This document shows, piece by piece, positions 17,529 through 26,438 of a stretch of 64,000 nt of DNA (positions are counted from its first letter, which is position 1; each line of letters begins with the position of its first letter). The position numbers and the translations under genes were made by a program. A model generated the notes under the pieces. That model was not told the origin of the DNA. It worked only from the letters and a program-made list of their open reading frames with translations, and did not search any database. The stretch is from Parabacteroides timonensis (GTDB lineage Bacteria; Bacteroidota; Bacteroidia; Bacteroidales; Tannerellaceae): NCBI RefSeq assembly GCF_900128505.1, contig NZ_LT669941.1:259934-323933 (forward strand). The letters run 5' to 3'.

Positions 17529-18740
17529 ATGCAAAACACAAACTCTTCTTCTAAGGGGTATCTATTTCCCCTGGTGGTAATCGGCATCCTGTTCTTTATG
17601 ATCGGATTCGCCCTCGGTATTAACGGATTGATCATTCCGTTCCTGCGTACAGCCTTGGATCTGACAACAGCTGAATCTTATCTGGTATTGGCTGCAACCT
17701 TCTCTACCTTTATTATATTCGGATATCCAAGTGGTTTGGTGATCAAAGCGATCGGATATAAAAAGACGATGATTCTTTCTTTCCTGTTCTTTGCTGTGGG
17801 ATTGTATTTGTTTATTCCTTCGGCAGAAAACCAGAGCTTCGCCATGTTCCTGTTGGCTTCTTTCATCAGTGGTATCGGTAATACCATGTTGCAGGCGGCC
17901 GTAAATCCTTACATCACGATCTTAGGCCCGTTGGATAGCGCGGCTACCCGTATGAGTATGATGGGTATCGCTAATAAGGCTGCCTGGGCGATCGCTCCGA
18001 TTTTCCTGGGTATCTTCCTGAACCTGGGTGATGTGAAATTGGAAGATATCAAACTTCCGTTCTACTTCATTTCCGGTATCTTTGTATTGCTGGGTATTCT
18101 GGTCGCTTTTGTTCCGCTGCCTGAAGTAAAAGCCGAAGGTGAAGACGAAAACGACGAGGCCGCAGCTTCCTCATATGCCGCTAATAAGACAAGCATCTGG
18201 CAGTTCCCGCACTTGCTTCTTGGCTTGGTATCACTACTGTTCTACGTGGGTGTCGAAACCTTGGCGATGGCTAGTATCGTGGACTATGCTACTTCTTTAA
18301 ACTTGCCCGATCCGCAGGTGTATACATCTTACACAGTGATTGGCATGGTGATCGGTTATCTGGTCGGCGTATTCTTTATCCCTAAATATATTTCACAGGA
18401 ACGGGCGATGTTTATTTGCGCGATTATCGGTCTGGTCAGTTCTTTACTGATCGTTCTGACTCCGATGAATATATCGATCTGGTTCGTGGCTGTCTTAGGT
18501 TTGGCCAACTCGTTGATGTGGCCGGCTTTGTGGCCGATGGCAATGAAAGACCTGGGTAAATTCACCAAGACGGGTTCTTCCCTGTTGGTTATGGCAATCG
18601 TGGGTGGAGCCGTATTCCCTCTGTTGTTCGGTTGGTTAGCTGACGAATTTGGAAATATGCAGCAGGCTTACTGGATCTGCTTCCCGGCTTATCTGATGAT
18701 TTTCTATTATGCTTTGAGTGGACATAAGATTCGCGTTTAA
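17529..18740 (+). CDS. FucP-type MFS sugar:proton symporter
   Basis: 403 residues with about twelve membrane helices. The FucP/GluP family features are visible: MIGFALGINGLIIPFLRTAL in helix 1, AAVNPYITILGP, and a charged cytoplasmic loop (GEDENDEAAAS, about 205-215) between the two halves. Inner-membrane uptake of a monosaccharide. Its position after the HTCS suggests L-arabinose released by the GH51 and GH43 enzymes, though the family also carries fucose, glucose and galactose. Confidence 0.85.
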   Translation: MQNTNSSSKGYLFPLVVIGILFFMIGFALGINGLIIPFLRTALDLTTAESYLVLAATFSTFIIFGYPSGLVIKAIGYKKTMILSFLFFAVGLYLFIPSAENQSFAMFLLASFISGIGNTMLQAAVNPYITILGPLDSAATRMSMMGIANKAAWAIAPIFLGIFLNLGDVKLEDIKLPFYFISGIFVLLGILVAFVPLPEVKAEGEDENDEAAASSYAANKTSIWQFPHLLLGLVSLLFYVGVETLAMASIVDYATSLNLPDPQVYTSYTVIGMVIGYLVGVFFIPKYISQERAMFICAIIGLVSSLLIVLTPMNISIWFVAVLGLANSLMWPALWPMAMKDLGKFTKTGSSLLVMAIVGGAVFPLLFGWLADEFGNMQQAYWICFPAYLMIFYYALSGHKIRV

Positions 18741-18761
18741 GTCGAATAAGATATAAAGAAG

Positions 18762-18796
18762 AAGGCCGTTTCGGGATCGTCCGACTACGGCCTTTT
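18762..18796. terminator. Bidirectional terminator between permease and TPR-like gene
   Basis: Stem AAGGCCGT/ACGGCCTT followed by a T run on the plus strand and an A-rich flank on the other side, between convergent genes. Confidence 0.8.
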
Positions 18797-18801
18797 CATT
18801 A

Positions 18802-20328
18802 TTATATATGGTTCTCCGCCAATACTTCCGCAAATGGCTTGTTTGTCAGCTTGCTTTCTATCCAGGAAAGTATATCGAATGTTTTGAGTAATTGTTTCTC
18901 GTATTTATCTTGCTTGATCTTTGTGATTTCTTTCTGGAACTGCATCCATAATTTGCTTTGTGATTTTTGGTAGGCCGGCAACGGATAAGCCATGACAAAG
19001 CGAAACAGCAACTTCTCCGTTTGATAGCTTTGCCGTTCATAGCGTATATTCCGTTTGATAGAATTGATTTCGTTCTCAAAGAAGTTATAGTCACCCAACT
19101 CTGCCTGTATAAGCAAGTTTATCAATCGGGCTGTCTTATAGGATGGCAATGCATAAAACAATTTCCCGGAACTGAATATTTTCTTCATACTTTTACGTGC
19201 CCTGTCGGTATTTCCCAGGCACAGGTGAAGGATGGCTATATTCAGGTACACTTTGAGTTGTGTCTCCAATCTGAGCAGACCGATCTTCTTGACCAGACTG
19301 TCTTCATATTTACCGAATAATATCAGGGCAGCTTCAAACTTACCCGTATTTATCAGGCTGGCCTGCTCATATAAATAAATGTAAGCACTTATTTCTAAAA
19401 GAAACTCTGTCGCATAGTCGCCTTGCCGTATTTTTTCCAGCCGTTCGATGAAGAAAGGCATCTCTTTATACAGGCCGGCCATGTGAAGGCTGTCCAAGAC
19501 GCCTAGTATCGCACTGAGGTAGTAAATAGGCGGATTTAAAATCAGGTGCTGGTTGGACTCGAAGAGGGTGATAAGCTCCTGGTAGAAGCGGATCGCAGAT
19601 TTGTAATTACCGATATTCAGATAGTAGGTGGCCTGAAACAAAAGATGTAGTTTCTTGGCTTCAAAGCCTTTGTAGGAGCTGTTCGCTATTAAATTCAGCT
19701 CACTTAATATCAGGTCGTTCAGATTGTCCTTTTGTTTATCGGAGCGGATGTATCCTTTATAAGTGATCCGGTACTTTAGAATATCATACAATTGCAGGTG
19801 AAGATTGGTATTTCTTGAATACTTCATTGTATCGTTGATCTTCATCTGTTTGTTAACCAGTTCACGTTCGGACAATCCTTTAAAACCGAGTGTACTGAGA
19901 TATTTGAGTTCGGTCCGGCGGATCAGGAGCAGGAGAGGGTCATTCTCATAAGTTGTCGCCAGGTTCTTGGCTTTATCCAACTGATTGAAGGCAGCCTCGA
20001 AAAGTTCTCTTTCAAAGAGAATCTCCGCCTTGGTGATATGGTTGAAGATGGCTGCCTGTACATTCTCCTTTTTCCGTAAATGAACCAGGCAATCCATGAT
20101 TACCCGCGAAAGATGCTTGGCTGCCATTTCGAAACTGTTCTTGCCTTGTTGCTGGCAGAAGAGGGGATAGATTTCTTCTGTGGGAGTGCCTTTATTTATC
20201 AGGTCAAACAGGAAAAGATAGTTCTTTTCTCCATTCTGTAAATTAGCATATAAGCGGAAATATCGTTTTTCCGCTTTCGTGAGTGATTGGATAAGTAGGA
20301 TCAGGTGATCCGGATTTGTGTATTTCAT
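18802..20328 (-). CDS. TPR-like helical protein of unknown function
   Basis: 508 residues, wholly helical in character, with no signal peptide or membrane segment. Repeated phrases of the type YLNIGNYKSAIRFYQELITLFE and LNIAILHLCLGNTDRARKSMKKIF indicate tetratricopeptide-like repeats from about residue 110 to 430. No catalytic motif. It is divergent from the ribose/nucleoside operon; the shared gap of about 300 bp makes a regulatory link possible but nothing in the sequence proves it. A genuine gene by length and codon use. Confidence 0.75.
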   Translation of the reverse strand: MKYTNPDHLILLIQSLTKAEKRYFRLYANLQNGEKNYLFLFDLINKGTPTEEIYPLFCQQQGKNSFEMAAKHLSRVIMDCLVHLRKKENVQAAIFNHITKAEILFERELFEAAFNQLDKAKNLATTYENDPLLLLIRRTELKYLSTLGFKGLSERELVNKQMKINDTMKYSRNTNLHLQLYDILKYRITYKGYIRSDKQKDNLNDLILSELNLIANSSYKGFEAKKLHLLFQATYYLNIGNYKSAIRFYQELITLFESNQHLILNPPIYYLSAILGVLDSLHMAGLYKEMPFFIERLEKIRQGDYATEFLLEISAYIYLYEQASLINTGKFEAALILFGKYEDSLVKKIGLLRLETQLKVYLNIAILHLCLGNTDRARKSMKKIFSSGKLFYALPSYKTARLINLLIQAELGDYNFFENEINSIKRNIRYERQSYQTEKLLFRFVMAYPLPAYQKSQSKLWMQFQKEITKIKQDKYEKQLLKTFDILSWIESKLTNKPFAEVLAENHI

Positions 20329-20626
20329 ATCTGTATCGGATTATCCTTGGTAGAATTCAGTGTTATATCGTACAACGAAATTAAACAAAGTTTTCAAAAT
20401 GTATGGGAAGATACCTCTTTTTCTGTTATAGTTACTATAATTATAAACATAACATTTGTTAATGATGTTGTTGGTTGTATAGTGCTACTTTATAGCTGTT
20501 TATACATTATTGACGGCTAAGAATAATCGATTTGGGTTTATCTGTAGAAAGAAATTATTCATGGTACAATAGAGATTATAAAGTTATATTTGTATCGCTT
20601 CATTGCAGACTTTAAATTTTATAGAT
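20329..20626. other. Divergent intergenic region before ribokinase
   Basis: AT-rich gap of 298 bp. It holds a TATATTTG -7 box for ribokinase at 20585-20592 and a short dyad TAACA-TT-TGTTA near 20450. I see no RNA gene. Confidence 0.5.
20585..20592 (+). promoter_or_regulatory. -7 box TATATTTG of the ribose/nucleoside operon
   Basis: Consensus TAnnTTTG 35 bp upstream of the ribokinase ATG; the -33 element is weak. Confidence 0.5.
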
Positions 20627-21556
20627 ATGAACACAGAACAGTTAGACCGTCATAATATCCTGGTAGTGGGTAGTAGCAATACGGATATGGTTATTAAAGC
20701 CGGACATCTTCCCCGCCCGGGAGAAACCATTCTGGGTGGAACTTTCTTTATGAATCCCGGAGGAAAGGGTGCAAACCAGGCCGTTTCCATTGCCCGTCTG
20801 GGAGCTTCCGTTACTTTCATTTGTAAGACGGGCAGTGATATTTTCGGGCATCAGTCCCAGATGCTTTTTGAAGAGGAAGGCATCAATACTTCTTATATCT
20901 TTTCTGACTCCGAACATCCTTCCGGAGTCGCTTTAATTACAGTAGACGATCATGCCGAAAACTGTATTGTGGTTGCTTCCGGAGCAAATGCCAATTTGTT
21001 GCCTTCCGATCTGGCAAAAGCAGAAGAGGCGATCGACCAGGCCGATATCGTCTTGATGCAACTGGAGATCCCGATGGAAACCGTGGAATATGTGGCGGAA
21101 ATAGCTTATCGAAAGAATAAAAAAGTAATCCTGAATCCGGCACCTGCACATCCGTTATCTCCCTCGTTGTTGAAGCATCTATATATGATTACCCCGAACG
21201 AAACAGAAGCTGAAATGATTTCCGGAGTCAGGATAACCGACCAGGAATCGGCTATTGAGGCAGCCCGTGTACTTTCGGGGATGGGTGTCCAGAATGTTAT
21301 AATCACCCTGGGTTCAAAAGGAGCTTTAGTGTATTGTAACGAAGGGGTTGAACTTGTGCCGGCCTTGAATGTAGAAGCAGTAGACACCACTGCAGCGGGT
21401 GATGTTTTTAACGGGGCTTTGACCGTTGCTTTGTCAGAAGGACGAAACCAGATGGAAGCTGTCCGTTTTGCTTGTAAAGCTTCAGCAATCTCTGTAACCC
21501 GGGTTGGGGCACAGTCTTCTGTCCCTTACCGGAGTGAAGTCGATATATTTGAGTAA
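20627..21556 (+). CDS. rbsK: Ribokinase (PfkB family)
   Basis: 309 residues from ATG 20627 (MNTEQLDRHNILVVGSSN); an in-frame TTG at 20603 was rejected. Signatures: NPGGKGANQAVSIARLGA near the N-terminus (sugar site) and DTTAAGDVFNGAL with catalytic Asp259. It phosphorylates D-ribose at the 5-position for the pentose phosphate pathway. First gene of a four-gene operon; the partner genes would supply and import ribose from nucleosides or ADP-ribose. Confidence 0.9.
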   Translation: MNTEQLDRHNILVVGSSNTDMVIKAGHLPRPGETILGGTFFMNPGGKGANQAVSIARLGASVTFICKTGSDIFGHQSQMLFEEEGINTSYIFSDSEHPSGVALITVDDHAENCIVVASGANANLLPSDLAKAEEAIDQADIVLMQLEIPMETVEYVAEIAYRKNKKVILNPAPAHPLSPSLLKHLYMITPNETEAEMISGVRITDQESAIEAARVLSGMGVQNVIITLGSKGALVYCNEGVELVPALNVEAVDTTAAGDVFNGALTVALSEGRNQMEAVRFACKASAISVTRVGAQSSVPYRSEVDIFE

Positions 21557-21574
21557 AATAATAATCTGCTTATT

Positions 21575-23131
21575 ATGAAAAATCTGATTGTACCTATTTT
21601 ATCCGGCTGTTTGTTCCTGCTAGGGACTGTAGCCTGTTCGGAACGGCCGTCTGCAGGAAAACAAGTCGTTTTACCATCGGAAATATCCATTACGAAAGAG
21701 AAATTGATGGATAAGATCAAAGGAGGATGGGCCGGACAAACGATCGGTTGTACGTATGGAGGGCCGACGGAGTTCCGCTATAACGGGACGATGATACAGG
21801 ATTATGTCCCTATTGTCTGGCCGGACGGTTATATCAAATGGTGGTATGAAAACAGTCCCGGTCTGTATGATGATGTCTATATGGATCTGACCTTTGTAGA
21901 TGTCTTCGACCGCTTAGGGTTGGATGCACCGGTCGACTCTTTTGCAATGGCATTTGCAAAAGCCGGATATATGTTGTGGCATGCCAACCAGGCTGCACGT
22001 TATAACATATTGCATGGAATTATGCCGCCGGCTTCCGGGCATTGGCTGAATAACCCGCATGCAGACGATCTGGATTATCAGATCGAAGCCGATTATGCCG
22101 GCCTGATGTCACCGGGAATGCCGAATACCGCATCTGAAATTTCGGATAAGATCGGCCATATTATGAATTATGGCGACGGCTGGTATGGCGGTGTCTATGT
22201 GGGTGCCATGTATTCACTTGCATTTATTTCGGATGATATCGGATTTATTGTTACCGAAGCCCTTAAAACGATACCTAAGGAGAGCCGTTACTATCAATGT
22301 ATGAACGATGTGATCCGTTGGCATAAGGAATTTCCGGATGATTGGAAACGGACTTGGTTCGAATGCGAAAAGAAATGGAGTGAAGATATAGGTTGTCCGG
22401 ACGGCGTTTTTGTTCCGTTCAATATTGATGCGGTGATCAACAGTGCCTATATTGTGATCGGCCTGTTGTATGGCGAAGGTGACTTCTATAAAACAATGGA
22501 TATTGCTACCCGTTGCGGGCAGGATTCCGATTGTAATCCGGCTTCTGCCGCAGGTATTTTGGGTACGGTATTGGGATACAGTAAAATTCCTGACTATTGG
22601 CTGAAGAATCTGAAAGAAGTAGAAGATATGGATTTCGCCTATACAACGATTTCACTAAATAAAGCTTACCGGATGAGTTTCGATCAGGCTTTGCAGGTAG
22701 TTGAACGGAATGGAGGAAAGGTAGAAGGAGACCAGGTTCTCATTTCCTGCCAGCAACCTGTCCCTGTAAAATTAGAGAAAGCTTTTGACGGCATGTATCC
22801 CGTAGATCGCATTGGCGTCAATAAGCGTGTTGTTGATGTCGGAAATGTCGCATTTGAAGGAACCGGCATTGTCTTTAAAGGGCATGTGCAGTCGAACAAC
22901 GATGAATATGTGGCCCGTGTGGAAATGTATATAGATGGAGAGTTGGTAGAAACAGCCAACCTACCAGCCTCGTATATTACCCGCCGTCATGAATTGTTCT
23001 GGAAATATCAGTTACCGAAGGAACAACATACTGTTTCTTTTAAGTGGCTGAATCCACAGTCGGATGCATCCGTTAACTTCGGAGAAGCGATCGTTTATTC
23101 CGACACCCCATTAAGTATTAACCATCAATAA
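21575..23131 (+). CDS. ADP-ribosylglycohydrolase-like lipoprotein
   Basis: 518 residues with a lipoprotein signal (GTVACS). The ADP-ribosylglycohydrolase (Ri1) fold is shown by KIKGGWAGQTIGCTYGG near residue 50, DDVYMDLTFVDVF (first acidic metal motif) and the late GQDSDCNPASAAGILG motif (about 310-325) that completes the metal site. A C-terminal beta-sandwich (about 400-518) follows. Unlike the cytoplasmic DraG enzymes it is exported, so it should act on external ADP-ribose or N-glycosidic ribosides. It resembles the RusGH position of Bacteroides rus loci; that comparison is from memory. Confidence 0.8.
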   Translation: MKNLIVPILSGCLFLLGTVACSERPSAGKQVVLPSEISITKEKLMDKIKGGWAGQTIGCTYGGPTEFRYNGTMIQDYVPIVWPDGYIKWWYENSPGLYDDVYMDLTFVDVFDRLGLDAPVDSFAMAFAKAGYMLWHANQAARYNILHGIMPPASGHWLNNPHADDLDYQIEADYAGLMSPGMPNTASEISDKIGHIMNYGDGWYGGVYVGAMYSLAFISDDIGFIVTEALKTIPKESRYYQCMNDVIRWHKEFPDDWKRTWFECEKKWSEDIGCPDGVFVPFNIDAVINSAYIVIGLLYGEGDFYKTMDIATRCGQDSDCNPASAAGILGTVLGYSKIPDYWLKNLKEVEDMDFAYTTISLNKAYRMSFDQALQVVERNGGKVEGDQVLISCQQPVPVKLEKAFDGMYPVDRIGVNKRVVDVGNVAFEGTGIVFKGHVQSNNDEYVARVEMYIDGELVETANLPASYITRRHELFWKYQLPKEQHTVSFKWLNPQSDASVNFGEAIVYSDTPLSINHQ

Positions 23132-23139
23132 ATCATATC

Positions 23140-24153
23140 ATGAAACAATCTTTTTTGTTAATCTGTTTATTATCCCTGCTGGTTGCCTGTAACGGGACAG
23201 CAAAGAAAACAGCGCAAGAAGCCGCTGTGCAACCCGTGAATTTGATCCTGGATACCGATCTGGGACCTGATTATGACGATGTGGGAGCAATGGCTGTTAT
23301 GCATGCACTGGCCGACAGTGGTTATGTGAACATACTCGCAACCTTATCATCTAATCATGATGAATCGGTTATTCCTTGTATAGATGTATTGAATACGTAT
23401 TTCAACCGTCCGGATATTATACTCGGGGCACCTAAAAGCGAGGGAGGCGTTACAATGACTTCCGGCCATAAAATAAAATGGACGGAGGTTTTGCCAACCA
23501 AGTATCCTCATAAAACAAAGAAAACATCAGACGCTCCGGATGCTGTTCAGGTATACCGGAAGATACTGAGTTCGCAACCGGATAATAGTGTGGTGATTTG
23601 TACGGTTGGTTTCTTTACCAACCTGAAAGACCTGTTACTCTCTGCTGGTGACGAGTATAGTCCGTTATCGGGAAAAGAACTGGTGGAGAAAAAGGTAAAA
23701 CGCCTGGTGTCGATGGCTGGCTTTTTTCCTCAGGGGCGGGAGTTTAACGTGTATTGTGATACACCGGCCTCTAAAGTTGTAGCCGAACAGTGGCCTACGG
23801 AAATTGTTTTTAGCGGTTTTGAGATCGGTGATGTTATATTAACCGGGAAGAAGTTGGTGGCTTCCGATATTGATAATAGCCCGGTGAAGGATACTTATGC
23901 CCAATGTTTTGCAGAAGGAGATCCGGATGGACGACAGAGTTGGGATCATACTGCTGTGTTAGTGGCAGTGAAAGGTTACGAGCCTTATTTTGATGTGGAA
24001 AGAGGTACTTTCAGTATTATCGATAATGAAGGTACTAACTCCTGGACACCGGATGCCGCAGGTAAGCATCTTCGCCTGATTGAAAAGCTGCCTCCTGCAC
24101 AGATGGTTGGGATAATTGAAAATTATATGATGCATCAACCGTCCTCTAAATAA
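23140..24153 (+). CDS. Nucleoside hydrolase, lipoprotein
   Basis: 337 residues, lipoprotein signal (LLVACN). The inosine-uridine nucleoside hydrolase calcium motif appears as LDTDLGPDYDDVGAM (about 37-51), with a late Asp/His region (DGRQSWDHTAVLVA) completing the site. It would split nucleosides into ribose and base in the periplasm or at the surface. It lies 8 bp after the ADP-ribosylglycohydrolase-like gene. Substrate range (purine or pyrimidine) unknown. Confidence 0.87.
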   Translation: MKQSFLLICLLSLLVACNGTAKKTAQEAAVQPVNLILDTDLGPDYDDVGAMAVMHALADSGYVNILATLSSNHDESVIPCIDVLNTYFNRPDIILGAPKSEGGVTMTSGHKIKWTEVLPTKYPHKTKKTSDAPDAVQVYRKILSSQPDNSVVICTVGFFTNLKDLLLSAGDEYSPLSGKELVEKKVKRLVSMAGFFPQGREFNVYCDTPASKVVAEQWPTEIVFSGFEIGDVILTGKKLVASDIDNSPVKDTYAQCFAEGDPDGRQSWDHTAVLVAVKGYEPYFDVERGTFSIIDNEGTNSWTPDAAGKHLRLIEKLPPAQMVGIIENYMMHQPSSK

Positions 24154-24162
24154 AATTGTGTT

Positions 24163-25164
24163 ATGTTTATAGTTAATAGTTATTCATTAGCGATCGTCTT
24201 CTGTGTGATCACCATGCTTTGCTGGGGTTCATGGGGTAATACGCAGAAGCTCGCATCCCGGACGTGGAGATATGAGTTCTTTTACTGGGATTATGTATTA
24301 GGCGTTCTTTTGTTTTCTATCCTTTCTGCTTTTACTTTAGGCAGTTTTGGAGCAGAAGGACGAAGTTTCTTACCGGATCTGGCACAAGCGGATGTTCTCA
24401 ATATCGGTAGTGCATTTCTTGGTGGTATCATCTTTAACGCGTCCAATATTTTACTGTCTGCCGCTATTGCTATTTGTGGCATGTCGGTAGCGTTTCCTGT
24501 CGGGGTCGGTTTGGCACTGGTCCTGGGAGTCTTGATCAATTATTTTGGAGCGGCTAAAGGGGAACCTATGTACATCTTTGCCGGAGTCGCTTTGATAACG
24601 GTTGCTATTATACTGAATGGGCTTGCCTATAAAAAGGCATTGGTGGGTTCGAAGAAAGTGTCGGGGAAAGGCTTGTTTATCTCTGTTGCCGCCGGAGTGA
24701 TTATGGCATTCTTCTATCGTTTTGTAGCCGCTTCAATGGATCTGGATAATTTTGCCAATCCGGCAGCGGGAAAATTAACACCTTATACGGCCGTCTTTAT
24801 CTTTGCCTTAGGTGTTTTTGCAAGCAACTTCCTGTTCAATACAATTGCAATGAAGAAACCTGTCGAAGGGGATCCCGTTTCTATTTCCGGTTACTTCAAA
24901 GGAGATATGAAGACTCACCTGGTAGGTGTTTTAGGCGGTGTTATCTGGTGTATTGGGCAATCATTTAGCCTGATTGCTTCAGGAAAAGCCGGGGCTGCCA
25001 TATCTTATGGATTAGGGCAAGGAGCTACTTTAGTTTCTGCTTTATGGGGAATTCTGATCTGGCATGAGTTTAAGGGTGCTCCCAAATCTTCGAATTATCT
25101 GAATTTGGGTATGTTCATTTTATTTGTCATGGGGTTGGGTTTCCTTATTTACGCGGGAGCTTGA
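24163..25164 (+). CDS. GRP/DMT-type sugar permease, probably ribose
   Basis: 333 residues with about ten membrane helices and no signal peptide. The N-terminal phrase ITMLCWGSWGNTQKLA and the paired internal halves are typical of the GRP/RhaT branch of drug-metabolite transporters. As last gene of the ribokinase operon it most likely imports free ribose, like RusT of the Bacteroides ribose utilisation system. The operon has no SusC/D, so nucleosides must enter the periplasm by another route. Confidence 0.75.
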   Translation: MFIVNSYSLAIVFCVITMLCWGSWGNTQKLASRTWRYEFFYWDYVLGVLLFSILSAFTLGSFGAEGRSFLPDLAQADVLNIGSAFLGGIIFNASNILLSAAIAICGMSVAFPVGVGLALVLGVLINYFGAAKGEPMYIFAGVALITVAIILNGLAYKKALVGSKKVSGKGLFISVAAGVIMAFFYRFVAASMDLDNFANPAAGKLTPYTAVFIFALGVFASNFLFNTIAMKKPVEGDPVSISGYFKGDMKTHLVGVLGGVIWCIGQSFSLIASGKAGAAISYGLGQGATLVSALWGILIWHEFKGAPKSSNYLNLGMFILFVMGLGFLIYAGA

Positions 25165-25188
25165 TTTATATTCTATCTGTGAATACAG

Positions 25189-25230
25189 AGGGGATAAAGG
25201 GTGTTTTTACAGCCCCTTTATCCCCTTTTT
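25189..25230 (+). terminator. Strong intrinsic terminator of the ribose operon
   Basis: Perfect 13-bp arms (AGGGGATAAAGGG, 25189-25201; complement 25214-25226) followed directly by five T. Confidence 0.92.
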
Positions 25231-25264
25231 ATTAGGGAATACAGAAAATTTCAGGAAAAAGCCG

Positions 25265-25272
25265 TACATTTG
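25265..25272 (+). promoter_or_regulatory. -7 box TACATTTG before the 25323 gene
   Basis: Consensus -7 box 50 bp before the start and just after the preceding terminator. Confidence 0.5.
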
Positions 25273-25322
25273 TCTTAGTTTCTTGTTTATTGGGTATAGT
25301 ATATAACTAAAAAAACAGGTCT

Positions 25323-26078
25323 ATGAAAGAAGAAGGTGATGTATTTAAGAAATTCCGGGACTCTTTTAGTAAGATGGACGGACATTTCCATATATTAGAA
25401 CAGCGTGTACCGGTCGAACTTCAGATGGAGTATTTCAAATATTCCGAACAGGTTCGAAAAGGCAAAGTGAAGCAGGATTTGGATGATATGGATTATACAG
25501 CCTTCCGTGAAAGTCTGTCTGATCCTGAGTCGACAACCGATCATAAGAGATATGTATTATCCATGTTGGCAACTTCCCGCCAGGTAAAAGCATACCGGAT
25601 GCTGGAAGATTATGTGCAACATCCGGATGAAGATGTAAGTAACTGGGCTTATATGGCTTTAATGGAAAGTCGTATTTCGTTGGAGTCGGAGTTATCGGAC
25701 GAGAAACAAATATATATTTCTACCGGTTTGGGTGGAAGAGGTGAGAAACTTCGTTTTTATGTTTTGATACTATCGAAGGACAGGACTTCTTTCCTCGATT
25801 ATCAGCGTAAGGTGATAGAGCGTGAATTTGCCTATTTCTTACCAAAAGAAGATTGTGAGATCGAACGTCTGACAATCGGCGAACAGTATGTTGAACTGGT
25901 ATTTTTAATACCGGTACGTGCAGACATCAAGTTAACTCTCGACAGGGTTATCAATGAATGTAATCAGTACGGTGATTTCCTTTCGGATATATTTACGATC
26001 ACAAACGTAAAAGAACTGACGCATCAGGAAATTACTGATATTATAAATAAGAATGGAAACAGTAAAACAAGCCATTAA
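25323..26078 (+). CDS. Cytoplasmic helical protein of unknown function
   Basis: 251 residues, charged, without signal peptide or membrane segment. The middle (about 60-120: RYVLSMLATSRQVKAYRMLEDYVQHPDEDVSNWAYMALMES) reads like a short HEAT/Armadillo repeat; the second half is alpha/beta with no motif I know. Its last 26 bp overlap the GtrA gene in another frame, so the two are translationally coupled and probably act together with the glycosyltransferase that follows. Function unknown. Confidence 0.75.
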   Translation: MKEEGDVFKKFRDSFSKMDGHFHILEQRVPVELQMEYFKYSEQVRKGKVKQDLDDMDYTAFRESLSDPESTTDHKRYVLSMLATSRQVKAYRMLEDYVQHPDEDVSNWAYMALMESRISLESELSDEKQIYISTGLGGRGEKLRFYVLILSKDRTSFLDYQRKVIEREFAYFLPKEDCEIERLTIGEQYVELVFLIPVRADIKLTLDRVINECNQYGDFLSDIFTITNVKELTHQEITDIINKNGNSKTSH

Positions 26079-26433
26079 GTATGGTGTGGTAGGAGTGAGC
26101 AACACCTTGATAACAATGGCCGTTATCTGGGTGATGATGAAACTCTTCGGATGTCGGGAAGGTTTATCTAATTTAACGGGATATGTAGCGGGATTGCTGA
26201 ATAGTTTCATCTGGAACAAGCAATGGACTTTCAAGGGAAGTTCTACCGGATGGACGAAAGGTGCAATCCGCTTTGGTATTGCGTTTGCGGTATGTTATGT
26301 CCTGCAATACGGGCTGGTGCTTCTATTAAATTCCCAGTTAACGATCGACCATTACTACAACCATTTAATAGGAATGGTTTTCTATACAGCGATCAATTTT
26401 TTAATAAACAAGTTTTATACCTTTAAGGCTTAA
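26053..26433 (+). CDS. GtrA family membrane protein
   Basis: 126 residues with four membrane helices and the family pattern KYGVVGVSNTLI ... YVAGLLNSFIWNKQWTF ... INFLINKFYTFK. GtrA-type proteins are thought to flip or hold undecaprenyl-phosphate-linked sugars. It is followed 5 bp later by a matching GtrB-like glycosyltransferase, so the pair should add a sugar to a surface polymer or lipid. Confidence 0.88.
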   Translation: METVKQAIKYGVVGVSNTLITMAVIWVMMKLFGCREGLSNLTGYVAGLLNSFIWNKQWTFKGSSTGWTKGAIRFGIAFAVCYVLQYGLVLLLNSQLTIDHYYNHLIGMVFYTAINFLINKFYTFKA

Positions 26434-26438
26434 CGGAA

